From the NCBI GenBank assembly GCA_041394945.1, contig JAWKHH010000003.1, positions 806,001 through 870,000 on the forward strand: a stretch of DNA of 64,000 nt. Direction: 5' to 3'. Position 1 is the stretch's first letter. The number at the start of each line of letters is the position of its first letter. This document shows, piece by piece, positions 41,173-50,381 of the stretch. Position numbers and translations under genes: made by a program. The notes under the pieces are model-generated. The model was not told where the DNA came from. It did no database searches and was given only the letters and a program-made list of their open reading frames with translations. This DNA comes from Bryobacteraceae bacterium. Lineage in GTDB: Bacteria > Acidobacteriota > Terriglobia > Bryobacterales > Bryobacteraceae.

Positions 41173-44100
41173 ATGCCCACCAAGACGGACCGCATTCTCA
41201 GCTACCTGCCGCGCACCTTCCTGCCGGACACGCGCCAGTCGGCGTTGCGCGCCATCGCGGCCGCCGCTGGCAACGAACTGCAAGCCGGCGAGGTGGCGCT
41301 GGCGCGGATTCTGCAATCGCACTGGGTGGACTCGGCCGATCGTGGCGCGATCCTCATTGATGACCTCGCGCGCATCGCTTCCCTGTACGGCCTCGCGCCG
41401 CTGCGCTTCCCCGACGGCTCGCAGATGGAAACGGTCGAACAGTTCCGCGCGCATCTGAAGCGCTACGTGCGATCCCTGCTCGAAGGGCGCGTCACCGTCC
41501 GCGGGCTCATCGGCGTCACCGCCGACATCCTCGGCGTCTCCGTGGCCGAAGGCGAACAGCTCGATCCGTGGTGGAACCGCCGCGTCAACCGCGTGATCAC
41601 GCAGGTCGCCCGCGGCGAAGACGCCGCAACGCTGGTCTTCGGAGAACCCGCCGTCGATCGCCGCGGCGTGGACGCGCAGCCCGCCATCCTCGCCGGAAAC
41701 GCCGACCTCAGCGGCGGCGCGGATCTCTCCGCCGGCTCGTTTCTCCGCCTGCAAGTGGACGAAATCGGGCCTCATACGGTGGATCTCGCCGCCGGCGCGG
41801 ACCCATCGTCGGTGCCGCTCGAAGCCATGCGCGACGCGATCAACAATCGCTTTGGCGCCGACGTCGCCTCGCACGACGGACAGTTCCTCACCATCCGTTC
41901 CCTCGTCACCGGACCCGAAGGCCGCCTCGAGCTCGAAGAGATCCGCGGCGATGCCTCGCTCACCGTATTCGGCGTCGCGCCGCACATCTACACCGGCGAC
42001 GACGCGCGCGCCGCGGCGCTCACCTCCACCGTCAACATCGGCGGCGGCGTGGACCTTTCTCATGACCGCTTCCTGCGCATCGTGTTGGACGGCAAACAAG
42101 CCGCCGAGGTCGATTGCGCCGGCGCGAATCCGGCTAACACGTTACTCCCGGAGATCCAGCAGGCGATCAACGAAGCGCTGGGCGTGGACGTAGCCAGCCA
42201 CGAGAATGGCCTGCTCCAGCTCACCTCGCCGCAAACCGGATCGCGGAGCACACTATTCCTGCAGACCCCGGCCGCGCAGGACGCCGCCGCCCGCATCCTC
42301 GGCCAGCCGGCGCGCTTCTATCTCGGTTCGGACGCCGCGCCCGCCGTCGCCGTCACCACGCCCGATCTCAGCGCCGGCGTCGATCTGAGCGAAGCCTCTG
42401 TCCTGCGCATCGGCGTGGACGGCGCTCCCACGCTCACCATCAATTGCGCCGGCGCCGACCCTTCGAAGACCACCGTCGAAGAGATCGCGAATCACCTCGC
42501 CGCCGCTTTGGGCCAGGGCGCCGCGAGCACGGATGGCCGTCGCGTACGGCTCACGTCGCGCGCCAGCGGCAGGCAGGGTGAGATCGTTTTCGAACAGGGC
42601 GGCGAAGGCGACGCCCTCGGCCGCATCTTTGGATTCGGCCCGCGCGTGTTTCACGGCGCGCCGGAACTGCCGGCGTCCTACACCGCGATCGAAGACACGT
42701 CGGAAGGTCTCAACCTGCTCGCCGCCAGCCGGCTCGGCCTCATCGTCGACGGCCTTCCACCGCGCGAGATCCAGCTCCCCATCGAGAAGGGCGTCACGCC
42801 GGACGAAGCCGCCGCCGCGATCAACGCCCAAACCGGCGAGGACATCGCGTTCTCCAACGGCACGCAGGTAATTCTCACTTCGCGCACGAAAGGCGCCGCC
42901 AGCCGCATCGCCATCGTGCCGCTCGAAACCGAACTGCGCCGCCGGTTCCTCACCCGCGCCGCCATCCTCGACGAAGCCTCGCGCACGCTGCTCGGCTACA
43001 CCGCGCGTTCCTCGCGCGGGAAGAAGCCCGTCGCTGCCGTGCTCGAATCGCTCGCCGACATCCAGTTCGGTGTCGACCTCACCACCGATCGCTGGCTGCG
43101 CATCGCCATCGACAGCCGCCCCGCGGTCACCGTGGATTGCGCCGGCGCGCGGCCCCGCAACACCACCATCGACGAAGCCGCCGCGGCAATCGCCGGTGTT
43201 GAAGGCGTCGTCGTGACCCACGACGGCAAGCGGCTCACACTGCGTTCCCTGATCGAAGGCGCGGGCAGCGCGATTCGGTTTGAGCCAGTCCGCGAACGCG
43301 ACGCCGCGCCGGTGCTCATCGGGTTCGATCCCGCGCCCCAGCGTGGCGAAGACGCCGGACGTGTCATCTTCACCTCCACAGTCGATCTCTCCAAGGGAAT
43401 CGATCTCGCTCCCGACGCGCGCGTTCGGATCGGCGTGGACGCAATCGCGCCCGCCGACGCGTCGTTGAACAACGGCCTCGTCCCGGCGCGCAAGACGCTC
43501 AGCGAGATCGTCTCGGCCATCAACCTCGCGCTCGGCGGATCGTTCGCCAGCCACGACGGCCGCGTGCTCAACATCGCCTCCGCCGCACGCGGATCCGCCA
43601 GCAAGGTGATCTTCGAAAGGCCCGCCGGCTCCGACGTCACAAAGGCGCTCTTCGGTTTCGAAACGCCGCGGTCCTATCAGGCCTCCGAGGCGACGCGGGC
43701 CACGATCACCGGCGCCAAGGATCTCCCCGAAACGCTCGACCTCAGCACCCGCCGCTTCCTCCGCATCTCCGTCGACGGCGCCACCGCCCTGCCCGTCGAT
43801 TGCGCGGCGACGGCGGTGAACAACGCTGAACGCGCCGCGCTCAGCCGCGACAAGATCGTCACCGCCATCAATAACGCAATCCCCGGCGTGGCCGCGCTCA
43901 AAGACGGCAAGCTCGAACTGCACTCACCCACGTTCGGCTCCGCCAGCCGCATCGCCGTAGAACCCCACGTCTCCGGCGACGCCCGCCAGAAGATCCTCGG
44001 CGCGGCGCCCGGCGAAACACGCGGTCGCGGCGCGCAGCCGGCTGAACTCGTCGGCGACATCGCGCTCCTCGAGCCGGTGGATCTCAGCGATCACCGCAAG

Positions 44101-45525
44101 CTCCTCATCGAAATCGACGCCGGAAGGCCCGTGGAGATCGAACTCGGCGGCGAGGCGCCCGGCGAAACCACGCTTGAGAACGCCATCGAAGGCATTAACG
44201 CAATTCTCCCCGGCGTGGCCTCGGCCACCACGGATCGCCGCCTCCGCCTCCGCTCCCCATCGGCCGGCTCGGCCAGCACCATCGCCGTTCTCGCGCGGCG
44301 TCACATCGAGCTGCTCGAGCACCCGCCCGCCGCGGCAAGCTTCAACGTCGGCGCGGTCCGCAACGGCGACAACATCGAACTCCGCAACGCCGGCGTCGCG
44401 GACTCCGTGGTCGAGGTGCGCATCGAGTCGACCAACGGCACGGCCGAACCGGCGCTGGTGAACGAAACCGCCGGCATCGCTCTCCGCTTCAACGGCTCGC
44501 TCCGCGCGCGCGAATCCATCCGCCTGCTGCAGGACCCCTCCTCCGGCGTCTATGGCATCCTCGAACGGCCCGGCCACGCACCCCAGCGAGTGGCCGCCAG
44601 CGCCCTGCAGGTGATTCCTACCACCGATAACTCCGCCGGCTTCGGACTCGAATTCCCGAGAGGTGTGGCGAACTGGCGCTACCTCGAGTGTCTCGGTCCG
44701 CGATTCAACGAAGCCCGCTTCGGCGAAGAGCGCTTCCCCGGCGAAACCTGCGACCGCATCGGCATCTTCGACGTGGAGAGCGCCTACGCCGATCCCGATT
44801 GCCGTGACGCCATGCCTCCCGACACGCACGACTGCAGCGTGTTCGCGCCGGACCCGCTGCCCGCGCCCACGGCCGCCGTTTCCTTCGCCTGGCTCACCTA
44901 TCCCGGCGGAAGCATGGAGATCAACCTGCCGGCGGAACTGCCAGCGGCCTTCGGCGGACGCTTCAACGAAGCCCGTTTCGGGCTCGGCGTGGAGCGGAAC
45001 GAAGTCGGCCTCGCGCCGAAAAAGAAGAGCATCGAAGGCGTCTTCTTCGAGCCCGACAGAAACGTCGCCGTCGCACTCGATCCCGCCTACGTCGTCAACG
45101 CCGTGAACAACATCGGTCCGGAGGCGAAGGTGATCGAAGCTGACGACACCCGCACCAACGTGCCCCTGGGCTTCGTCGCCCACACCATTCCGTTCCGCCC
45201 GGCGCACCGCCTCACCGGAGGCTCCGCGTTAGACCCGGCCAGGATCTTCCTCCGGGACCCGGCCTCCAGCGCGTTGATCGAGTTCCGCGCCGTCGAACCC
45301 GGCGCGTGGGGAAATGAGATCGCGGTGGCGGTGCGGCCCGATGGGCCCGGCCGTTACCTGATCGAGGTAACCTTCGCGGGCGACCGTTTCGAAGGCGCCC
45401 GCGCGCTCGTGCTCGGCGCCTCCGGGGATGCCGATCCCACCGCCGCACCCGGCGTGATCGAAGCCAAGGCAGCCGGCGTCGCGCTGGCTGTCACGAGAGA
45501 CAGAACCTACATCACTAATCGTTAG
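41173..45525 (+). CDS. gpI-like baseplate protein extended by eight tandem repeats
   Basis: A 1,450-residue protein. Residues 1-140 resemble phage tail protein gpI/gp48: DRILSYLPRTFLPDTRQ with a helical bundle and RGLIGVTADILGV, matching the tail I pattern. Residues about 176-1046 are eight repeats of about 109 residues, each with a VDLS...FLRI.VDG strand set, then (D)CAGA.P, an AINxALG helix and ..DGxxLxLtS.. strands. The last 400 residues contain two RFNEARFG motifs 86 residues apart. Mu gp48 lacks such an arm. It may form long spokes or fibres of the baseplate. Confidence 0.78.
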   Translation: MPTKTDRILSYLPRTFLPDTRQSALRAIAAAAGNELQAGEVALARILQSHWVDSADRGAILIDDLARIASLYGLAPLRFPDGSQMETVEQFRAHLKRYVRSLLEGRVTVRGLIGVTADILGVSVAEGEQLDPWWNRRVNRVITQVARGEDAATLVFGEPAVDRRGVDAQPAILAGNADLSGGADLSAGSFLRLQVDEIGPHTVDLAAGADPSSVPLEAMRDAINNRFGADVASHDGQFLTIRSLVTGPEGRLELEEIRGDASLTVFGVAPHIYTGDDARAAALTSTVNIGGGVDLSHDRFLRIVLDGKQAAEVDCAGANPANTLLPEIQQAINEALGVDVASHENGLLQLTSPQTGSRSTLFLQTPAAQDAAARILGQPARFYLGSDAAPAVAVTTPDLSAGVDLSEASVLRIGVDGAPTLTINCAGADPSKTTVEEIANHLAAALGQGAASTDGRRVRLTSRASGRQGEIVFEQGGEGDALGRIFGFGPRVFHGAPELPASYTAIEDTSEGLNLLAASRLGLIVDGLPPREIQLPIEKGVTPDEAAAAINAQTGEDIAFSNGTQVILTSRTKGAASRIAIVPLETELRRRFLTRAAILDEASRTLLGYTARSSRGKKPVAAVLESLADIQFGVDLTTDRWLRIAIDSRPAVTVDCAGARPRNTTIDEAAAAIAGVEGVVVTHDGKRLTLRSLIEGAGSAIRFEPVRERDAAPVLIGFDPAPQRGEDAGRVIFTSTVDLSKGIDLAPDARVRIGVDAIAPADASLNNGLVPARKTLSEIVSAINLALGGSFASHDGRVLNIASAARGSASKVIFERPAGSDVTKALFGFETPRSYQASEATRATITGAKDLPETLDLSTRRFLRISVDGATALPVDCAATAVNNAERAALSRDKIVTAINNAIPGVAALKDGKLELHSPTFGSASRIAVEPHVSGDARQKILGAAPGETRGRGAQPAELVGDIALLEPVDLSDHRKLLIEIDAGRPVEIELGGEAPGETTLENAIEGINAILPGVASATTDRRLRLRSPSAGSASTIAVLARRHIELLEHPPAAASFNVGAVRNGDNIELRNAGVADSVVEVRIESTNGTAEPALVNETAGIALRFNGSLRARESIRLLQDPSSGVYGILERPGHAPQRVAASALQVIPTTDNSAGFGLEFPRGVANWRYLECLGPRFNEARFGEERFPGETCDRIGIFDVESAYADPDCRDAMPPDTHDCSVFAPDPLPAPTAAVSFAWLTYPGGSMEINLPAELPAAFGGRFNEARFGLGVERNEVGLAPKKKSIEGVFFEPDRNVAVALDPAYVVNAVNNIGPEAKVIEADDTRTNVPLGFVAHTIPFRPAHRLTGGSALDPARIFLRDPASSALIEFRAVEPGAWGNEIAVAVRPDGPGRYLIEVTFAGDRFEGARALVLGASGDADPTAAPGVIEAKAAGVALAVTRDRTYITNR
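41698..44310 (+). repeat. eight degenerate protein-level tandem repeats inside the gpI-like gene
   Basis: Eight units of about 109 residues each, roughly starting with (V/D)DLSxGVDLS and ending after a GSAS.I.F(E) strand, fill residues about 176-1046. The units have diverged at the protein level, and DNA identity among them is low by eye, which indicates age rather than recent expansion. The pattern TTxxEIxxAINxALG-V-AS-DGxxLxLxSxxxGSAS resembles the flagellar-hook IN domain. Confidence 0.72.
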
Positions 45526-45538
45526 GGAGAGATTTCCA

Positions 45539-46444
45539 ATGCCAGATACCGTCATGCCTTATGTCGAAAGAAAACCGCGGGACCTGATCACGGCCGAAGA
45601 CTGGAACGAGATGCAGATCCTGATCCGCAAGGACATCGACGCCCAGTTGCGGGCGGCGATCGCGGCCATCCAGCAAGTGCCGAAATCGGCGGACTCCACC
45701 AAGCTCGGCGGCAAGACGCCCGAAGAGCTGGCTCAACAGATCATCGATTCCGCCCTTCAGGATCTCAACAAAAGGACAGGATATATGCGGGTATTCAAGA
45801 AGCTACAACCATCCGTCGGGACCCAGCTCAAGATTTCCTACATCGAACACGAACTCAAGGACTATCCGGTCACCGACGTCTACCAACTCACGCCGTTTGC
45901 CGTCATCTGCTCCGAAGACGACATCAAAGAAAGGCGCCAGGTGCTCTTCTACCTCTATCACTCGAGCGAGAAGAAGATCCGGACCAAGGTCGCCGACGGC
46001 GCCATCGTCGAAGCCGACATCGAACCGGCCGGCGAGCTGATCTTCAAAATTCCCTTCTCGAAAATGCTCGAACTCTACAACGTTCCCTACGACGACGAAA
46101 GCTCCCTCGGCGATCTCGAAACCGAGTTCTGGGAAGCCTTCTACACCGCGCCCAACGACGAGTTCGACGACGGCGAAGACTGCCACTCCCCCTGGTTTGA
46201 CCGCTGCTGTGGCGACCGCCGCACCGTCGGTGAACTCAAGCGCCGCGGCGATTGGGACGAGCTCTGGTTCCAGACCCGCCCCATCAAGACCGTCAATCCC
46301 GAACTCGCCGGCCGCCTGCCGCAAAACGTCGCCGTCGGCCAGCTCGACTTCGATCGCGTGGCGATGACTTACATCCCGGCGCCCCCCGGCAACGATCAGC
46401 CCGTCCCGCAGCCTCTGCCCGTGATGGTTCTGCTGAAGGTCTAG
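45539..46444 (+). CDS. fibre-like tail protein
   Basis: A 301-residue protein that follows the gpI-like gene, where tail-fibre genes lie in phages. Residues 1-75 are helical and contain ADSTKLGGKTPEELAQ, a motif of the phage fibre-shaft type (A-x-LGGK-P). The remainder is a compact alpha/beta domain with a short, Cys-containing patch (EDCHSPWFDRCCGDRR). No receptor-binding domain can be named. It may be the connecting part of a tail fibre, with the next large protein as its distal part. Confidence 0.55.
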   Translation: MPDTVMPYVERKPRDLITAEDWNEMQILIRKDIDAQLRAAIAAIQQVPKSADSTKLGGKTPEELAQQIIDSALQDLNKRTGYMRVFKKLQPSVGTQLKISYIEHELKDYPVTDVYQLTPFAVICSEDDIKERRQVLFYLYHSSEKKIRTKVADGAIVEADIEPAGELIFKIPFSKMLELYNVPYDDESSLGDLETEFWEAFYTAPNDEFDDGEDCHSPWFDRCCGDRRTVGELKRRGDWDELWFQTRPIKTVNPELAGRLPQNVAVGQLDFDRVAMTYIPAPPGNDQPVPQPLPVMVLLKV

Positions 46445-46462
46445 GAGAACGAAAGGCAACCC

Positions 46463-49400
46463 ATGCTGCTTCGCGTCCAGTGGGACGGATCCCATCTGCC
46501 GTTCGAAGGCGAACGGAAGATACCGGTCCGGACAATTCCGGAAGGAGCCCGAATCGAAGGCGCTCGGGTGAAGGTCACGCCGGTTGACCCCGGCTCGTCT
46601 TTCCTCGAGCGCATCGATCTCACCGTCCCGCGCCCGGCATGGGGCGCGAACAAAGTGGTCGGTCCCAACTTCGTCGAAGTGGACTTCCGCGCGCGCCGCA
46701 CGCTCGCCGCCGTCGGCGGGTCCAATCTCAACGGCCCGTTCCTGCAAATCGATCCCGGCGGAACGTACGTCGAGATCAACGATCAGGGCGCCATCGCCGG
46801 TCCCGGCCAGCCCCGGTTCACGCTTCCCAGCGCCGCCGGCGGAGTCCTGCCGTCTTTCGTCGCCGCCCGCTTCAAGTTCACATCCGCCGGCCTGGCGCCC
46901 GTGCCGGACCTCAGCCGCGTCGACATCCGCAGCGTCCCGGAGAACGTCAGCCTGCGCATCGGCGACGAACCCGTGTTCCACACCTTCCTCGGCACGATGA
47001 CCGGCGTCGAGGAATCAATCGACTTCGCATCGCTGCTCAACGAATTTCTCCAAGCCGAGGAAGCCCAAAACGGCTTCTTCGATTTCAGCCTCGTCGTTCA
47101 CTCCGATACCATCGCGCGCCTGATCGTGGAGGCCGAGTTCGACATTGAAATCGAACACAAGGCGCTCGAGGAAGGCGTCGGCGAGTCCGTACTCGGCTTC
47201 GAGTTCGATGCCATCCCCGCCGGCGCGGCGTCGAGTTTCCGGTTCGATCTGCCCGCCGAATCGCAGGCCGTGGCCGGCCGCTCGGCGATCCGTTTCCAGG
47301 GCGCTTTCGACGACACTCGCATCGCCCTCGGCCCGCTAGCTCCGGATCTCACCGGCGGCGCCGTGGAGCTCCACCCCGCCGCCGGCCGTGCCCAGGCGCA
47401 GGCCCAGCCCTTCACTCCATCCGCGAATCTCAACATCACCGGCATCGATCTCCTGCTCGCTCCGAAACCCGAACGCGCCGAGGTCCAGGTGGATATCCGC
47501 CGCGATCTCGGCGGAAAGCCCGGCCTGGATTCGCTCTTCGCCGCCCCGCTCAAAGTGACTCTGCAGCGGGAGCCCGCGCGGAGCCCGCGCTGGGTAACCG
47601 TAGCGCTCGAAAAGGAGTTGAGCCTGCTCGGCGGCGTGCCGCTGTGGATCGTCGTCCAAGCCACGCTCGACGAATCGGCATGGTCGGTGACCTCCTCCGC
47701 CGAAACCGGACCGGGGCTACAGACAACGCGCGACGGCGCTCTCTCCTGGCGCGCTGCTCACGCCGCGGGCACACCGCCGCTCGAGGCTCTGTTCCGCCTC
47801 CGCCACAAACCCGCCGCGTTCACCATGCCCATCCACGTCTTCGTCGGCGAAGGCCCGGCCCGCAAGGAAGTCTCGCTCGCCCGCTACGAGCCGCTCGGCC
47901 GCGTTGACTTCGTCCTCGATACCGAAGAGTACGCCGCCGCCATCAACCAGACCATCGCCCAATCGCCCGCCGTCGCATGCCTCCCGGTGGAGCATCTTGC
48001 CAACGGCGCGCTGGAGAACTGGTTCCGTACCGGCACAGCTCCGCAGCCGCCACGAACCACACCCACAACCGCCAACGGCTCCGATCCGTTCCGCGCCCTG
48101 CAGGCCGTGCTTTCCCCCACCGGCGATGTCGCCTATCTGGTCTCCTTCACCGGCCGCCGCCCTGTCATCCGCCGCATGGATCCTTTCTGCGGCGAACTCA
48201 TCGATACCGTCACGCTCAGCGCCGCTCCCGGTGAAGGCGTCCTCGCGCCCGCGGTCGCCGCCGGAACCAGCGGACGCCGGTTGTTCATCGCCGCTGGCAA
48301 TCGCATCTGGGCCGTCGACACGGAATCCATGGACGAGATCGGCGCGGTTTCGTTCGGAGACGGAACCATCGCGGTCGCCGCCGCGGCCGCCGCCGGACGC
48401 GTGCATCTCCTCGCCGCTTCGCTCACCGGCACGGCGCCCCAGTCCCAAATCGTCACCATCGCCGAAAACGACCTGGAGACGGCCGCCACCAGCGGTACGC
48501 AGCCGCCGCTATCCCCAAGCGCGGCGCCCTCCGACGCCCGCTCCATCGCCGTTTCGCAGGACGGCCAAACCATCGCCCTGTTGGCCCCCATCGGCGACGT
48601 GGATGCCGGCCGCCTCGATGTCGTCCAAGCCAGCGGAGCCGTCACGTCCATCCCTCTCGCCTTCTCCCCGCGCGGCCTCGCCCTCTCCGCCGACGGCAAA
48701 ACCGCATTCGTCGGCGCCGCTTCGGACAGCAATCTCCGTGCGGTCGCCATCGCTTCGCGCACCGTCGCCGCCGGACCCACGGTCGGCGTGCGGCCCGCCG
48801 TCATCTCGATGGCCGCGCTCGACGGCCACCGCCTCGCCGCTCTCGAGTTCAGCCCCTTCGATCCCAACGGAAACACAGCACCGCCCAGGCTCGCCGTCGT
48901 CGATTTCGGAACCCCGGTCCCCGAAGCATGGACCATCACCGCCGGCGCATTCCTTCCCGCTTGTCTGCCCGCGCCGTTCCACGTCGTGGGTGTTCTGGGA
49001 GGACAGAATACGGGCAAACAGTTGACACCAATGTCGTCGGTGTCGCAAGTGGTCCCGGCCAGCGCCGGTTGCGACTACGAGTTCTCGTTCCACGCCGTCG
49101 CGACGGCCGATGGCGCGTTCGGCGAAGTGATCTGGCGCGGCAGCGACTGCGCGTCGCCGCTCACCACGCGCGTTCCCATTGAGGTCCGGGGAACATCGTT
49201 TCAGCGCGCCGCTGACGCCGTGGCCCCCGTGCTGCACCGCGTTCGCGTGAAGAGCCCGGCCGGAGTCACGCATGCCGAAGTACGCTTCCGCGTCACCGAA
49301 GGCGTCCGCGCGGCGGTGGATCTGATTTCCCTGCGCCCCGTCGACGGCCCGCTCACGAATGCCGATTTCCTCCAGCCCGGCGAGGGCTCCGTGCCCGAGG

Positions 49401-50347
49401 GCTGGACGCTCGTGCCCGAAGGCGCGCCCGGATTCAGCGCCACCGCCCGCGGCATTGAAAACAATGGAACCGACCCCCTGCTGCTCACGCAGGAGATTCA
49501 GTTCGAACCCGGCACGGCCTTCCGGCTCGAGATCGCCGGTTCCGCGAAGGGCGACGCCGGCGTCATCGCGGCGGTCCATTGGCTCAACGCCGATGCGCAG
49601 CCGGTGGAGGTGACGCTCGAAGGAACCGGAACCGTCGCCGCGGCGGGCACGTCGCCCGCCACGGCCGCTCGCACCGAAGTGTCGCTCCTGATCCCCGGCG
49701 GCTCTGGCGTGCAGCTCGATCGTTTCGCCGTCCGCACCGGTCTCACGGCCGGCGTCCCGGTGGAAGTATTCGCGGAAACGCGCGGTGAGCTCACCGTCTC
49801 GCGGTTCCAGATTGTGACCACCGACGCACCGCCGCGTCCACTCCCCGTCCCGGCCGGCGGCTTGTGTCCGCCCACGAAACCCGGCGCCGAAGATGGCGAG
49901 GAATGCGGCTACTGTCCGTGTTGCGGCAGTGAGGAAGCCGCCGCGCCCGCGCCGACGGCCACCGTGTGCATCCAGTGCGGAGTGACGCTGCCGGGGACGG
50001 CCGGCGTCCGTGTCGCCGCCCGGCGCATCGCCCCCCTGCCACGCCTGGTTACGGCGTCGCGCGTGGCGGCGTCCACTCGCTCGACGTCCAGAGTAGCGGT
50101 TGCCGCCTTCTCTTCGCTCAACGGCGGCGCAGCCTCGCCAACCCCCGCGCCCGCCTTGGGCGAGGTGCGGGATCACATCCTCAGCGTCAGCCGTGAGGAG
50201 AGCGCTCGCATGGCGGCCGCAGGAATCAGAACGGTCGCCGCACTGGCCGCCACGGACGACGAAACCGTCGCCCGCCTCCTCCCGTCGCAGTCGCTCGCCC
50301 GCGCCCGCATGTTGATCGGACTCGCAAAGAAACACGCCGGCGGCTGA
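46463..50347 (+). CDS. large beta-propeller/carbohydrate-binding-like tail protein with a zinc ribbon
   Basis: A 1,294-residue protein ending the structural genes. About residues 540-820 form YVTN-type beta-propeller repeats (LSPTGDVAYLVSFTGRR, VDTESMDEIGAVSFG, LSADGKTAFVGAASDS). Residues about 965-1090 resemble a carbohydrate-binding beta-sandwich (NADFLQPGEGSVPEGW). Near residues 1147-1178 a zinc ribbon with CGYCPCCG and CIQCG appears, and the last 60 residues look like helix-hairpin-helix (MAAAGIRTVAALAATDDETVARLL). It may be a distal fibre or receptor-binding protein. A zinc ribbon in such a place is unusual. Confidence 0.68.
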   Translation: MLLRVQWDGSHLPFEGERKIPVRTIPEGARIEGARVKVTPVDPGSSFLERIDLTVPRPAWGANKVVGPNFVEVDFRARRTLAAVGGSNLNGPFLQIDPGGTYVEINDQGAIAGPGQPRFTLPSAAGGVLPSFVAARFKFTSAGLAPVPDLSRVDIRSVPENVSLRIGDEPVFHTFLGTMTGVEESIDFASLLNEFLQAEEAQNGFFDFSLVVHSDTIARLIVEAEFDIEIEHKALEEGVGESVLGFEFDAIPAGAASSFRFDLPAESQAVAGRSAIRFQGAFDDTRIALGPLAPDLTGGAVELHPAAGRAQAQAQPFTPSANLNITGIDLLLAPKPERAEVQVDIRRDLGGKPGLDSLFAAPLKVTLQREPARSPRWVTVALEKELSLLGGVPLWIVVQATLDESAWSVTSSAETGPGLQTTRDGALSWRAAHAAGTPPLEALFRLRHKPAAFTMPIHVFVGEGPARKEVSLARYEPLGRVDFVLDTEEYAAAINQTIAQSPAVACLPVEHLANGALENWFRTGTAPQPPRTTPTTANGSDPFRALQAVLSPTGDVAYLVSFTGRRPVIRRMDPFCGELIDTVTLSAAPGEGVLAPAVAAGTSGRRLFIAAGNRIWAVDTESMDEIGAVSFGDGTIAVAAAAAAGRVHLLAASLTGTAPQSQIVTIAENDLETAATSGTQPPLSPSAAPSDARSIAVSQDGQTIALLAPIGDVDAGRLDVVQASGAVTSIPLAFSPRGLALSADGKTAFVGAASDSNLRAVAIASRTVAAGPTVGVRPAVISMAALDGHRLAALEFSPFDPNGNTAPPRLAVVDFGTPVPEAWTITAGAFLPACLPAPFHVVGVLGGQNTGKQLTPMSSVSQVVPASAGCDYEFSFHAVATADGAFGEVIWRGSDCASPLTTRVPIEVRGTSFQRAADAVAPVLHRVRVKSPAGVTHAEVRFRVTEGVRAAVDLISLRPVDGPLTNADFLQPGEGSVPEGWTLVPEGAPGFSATARGIENNGTDPLLLTQEIQFEPGTAFRLEIAGSAKGDAGVIAAVHWLNADAQPVEVTLEGTGTVAAAGTSPATAARTEVSLLIPGGSGVQLDRFAVRTGLTAGVPVEVFAETRGELTVSRFQIVTTDAPPRPLPVPAGGLCPPTKPGAEDGEECGYCPCCGSEEAAAPAPTATVCIQCGVTLPGTAGVRVAARRIAPLPRLVTASRVAASTRSTSRVAVAAFSSLNGGAASPTPAPALGEVRDHILSVSREESARMAAAGIRTVAALAATDDETVARLLPSQSLARARMLIGLAKKHAGG

Positions 50348-50381
50348 AACGGTAGGTCCCGGTACTCACACTAGCCATCAG

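Noticed and set aside
39439..42099. 886-residue minus-strand ORF opposite the gp25/gpJ/gpI genes
   Set aside because: It lies antisense to well-supported tail genes and has a shadow composition (Arg, Ala, Gly, His rich) with no domain; the strong third-position GC bias creates such open frames.
26997..50347. Intact prophage
   Set aside because: No integrase, repressor, terminase, portal, capsid or lysis genes are seen, so only a tail-like particle is supported within the window.
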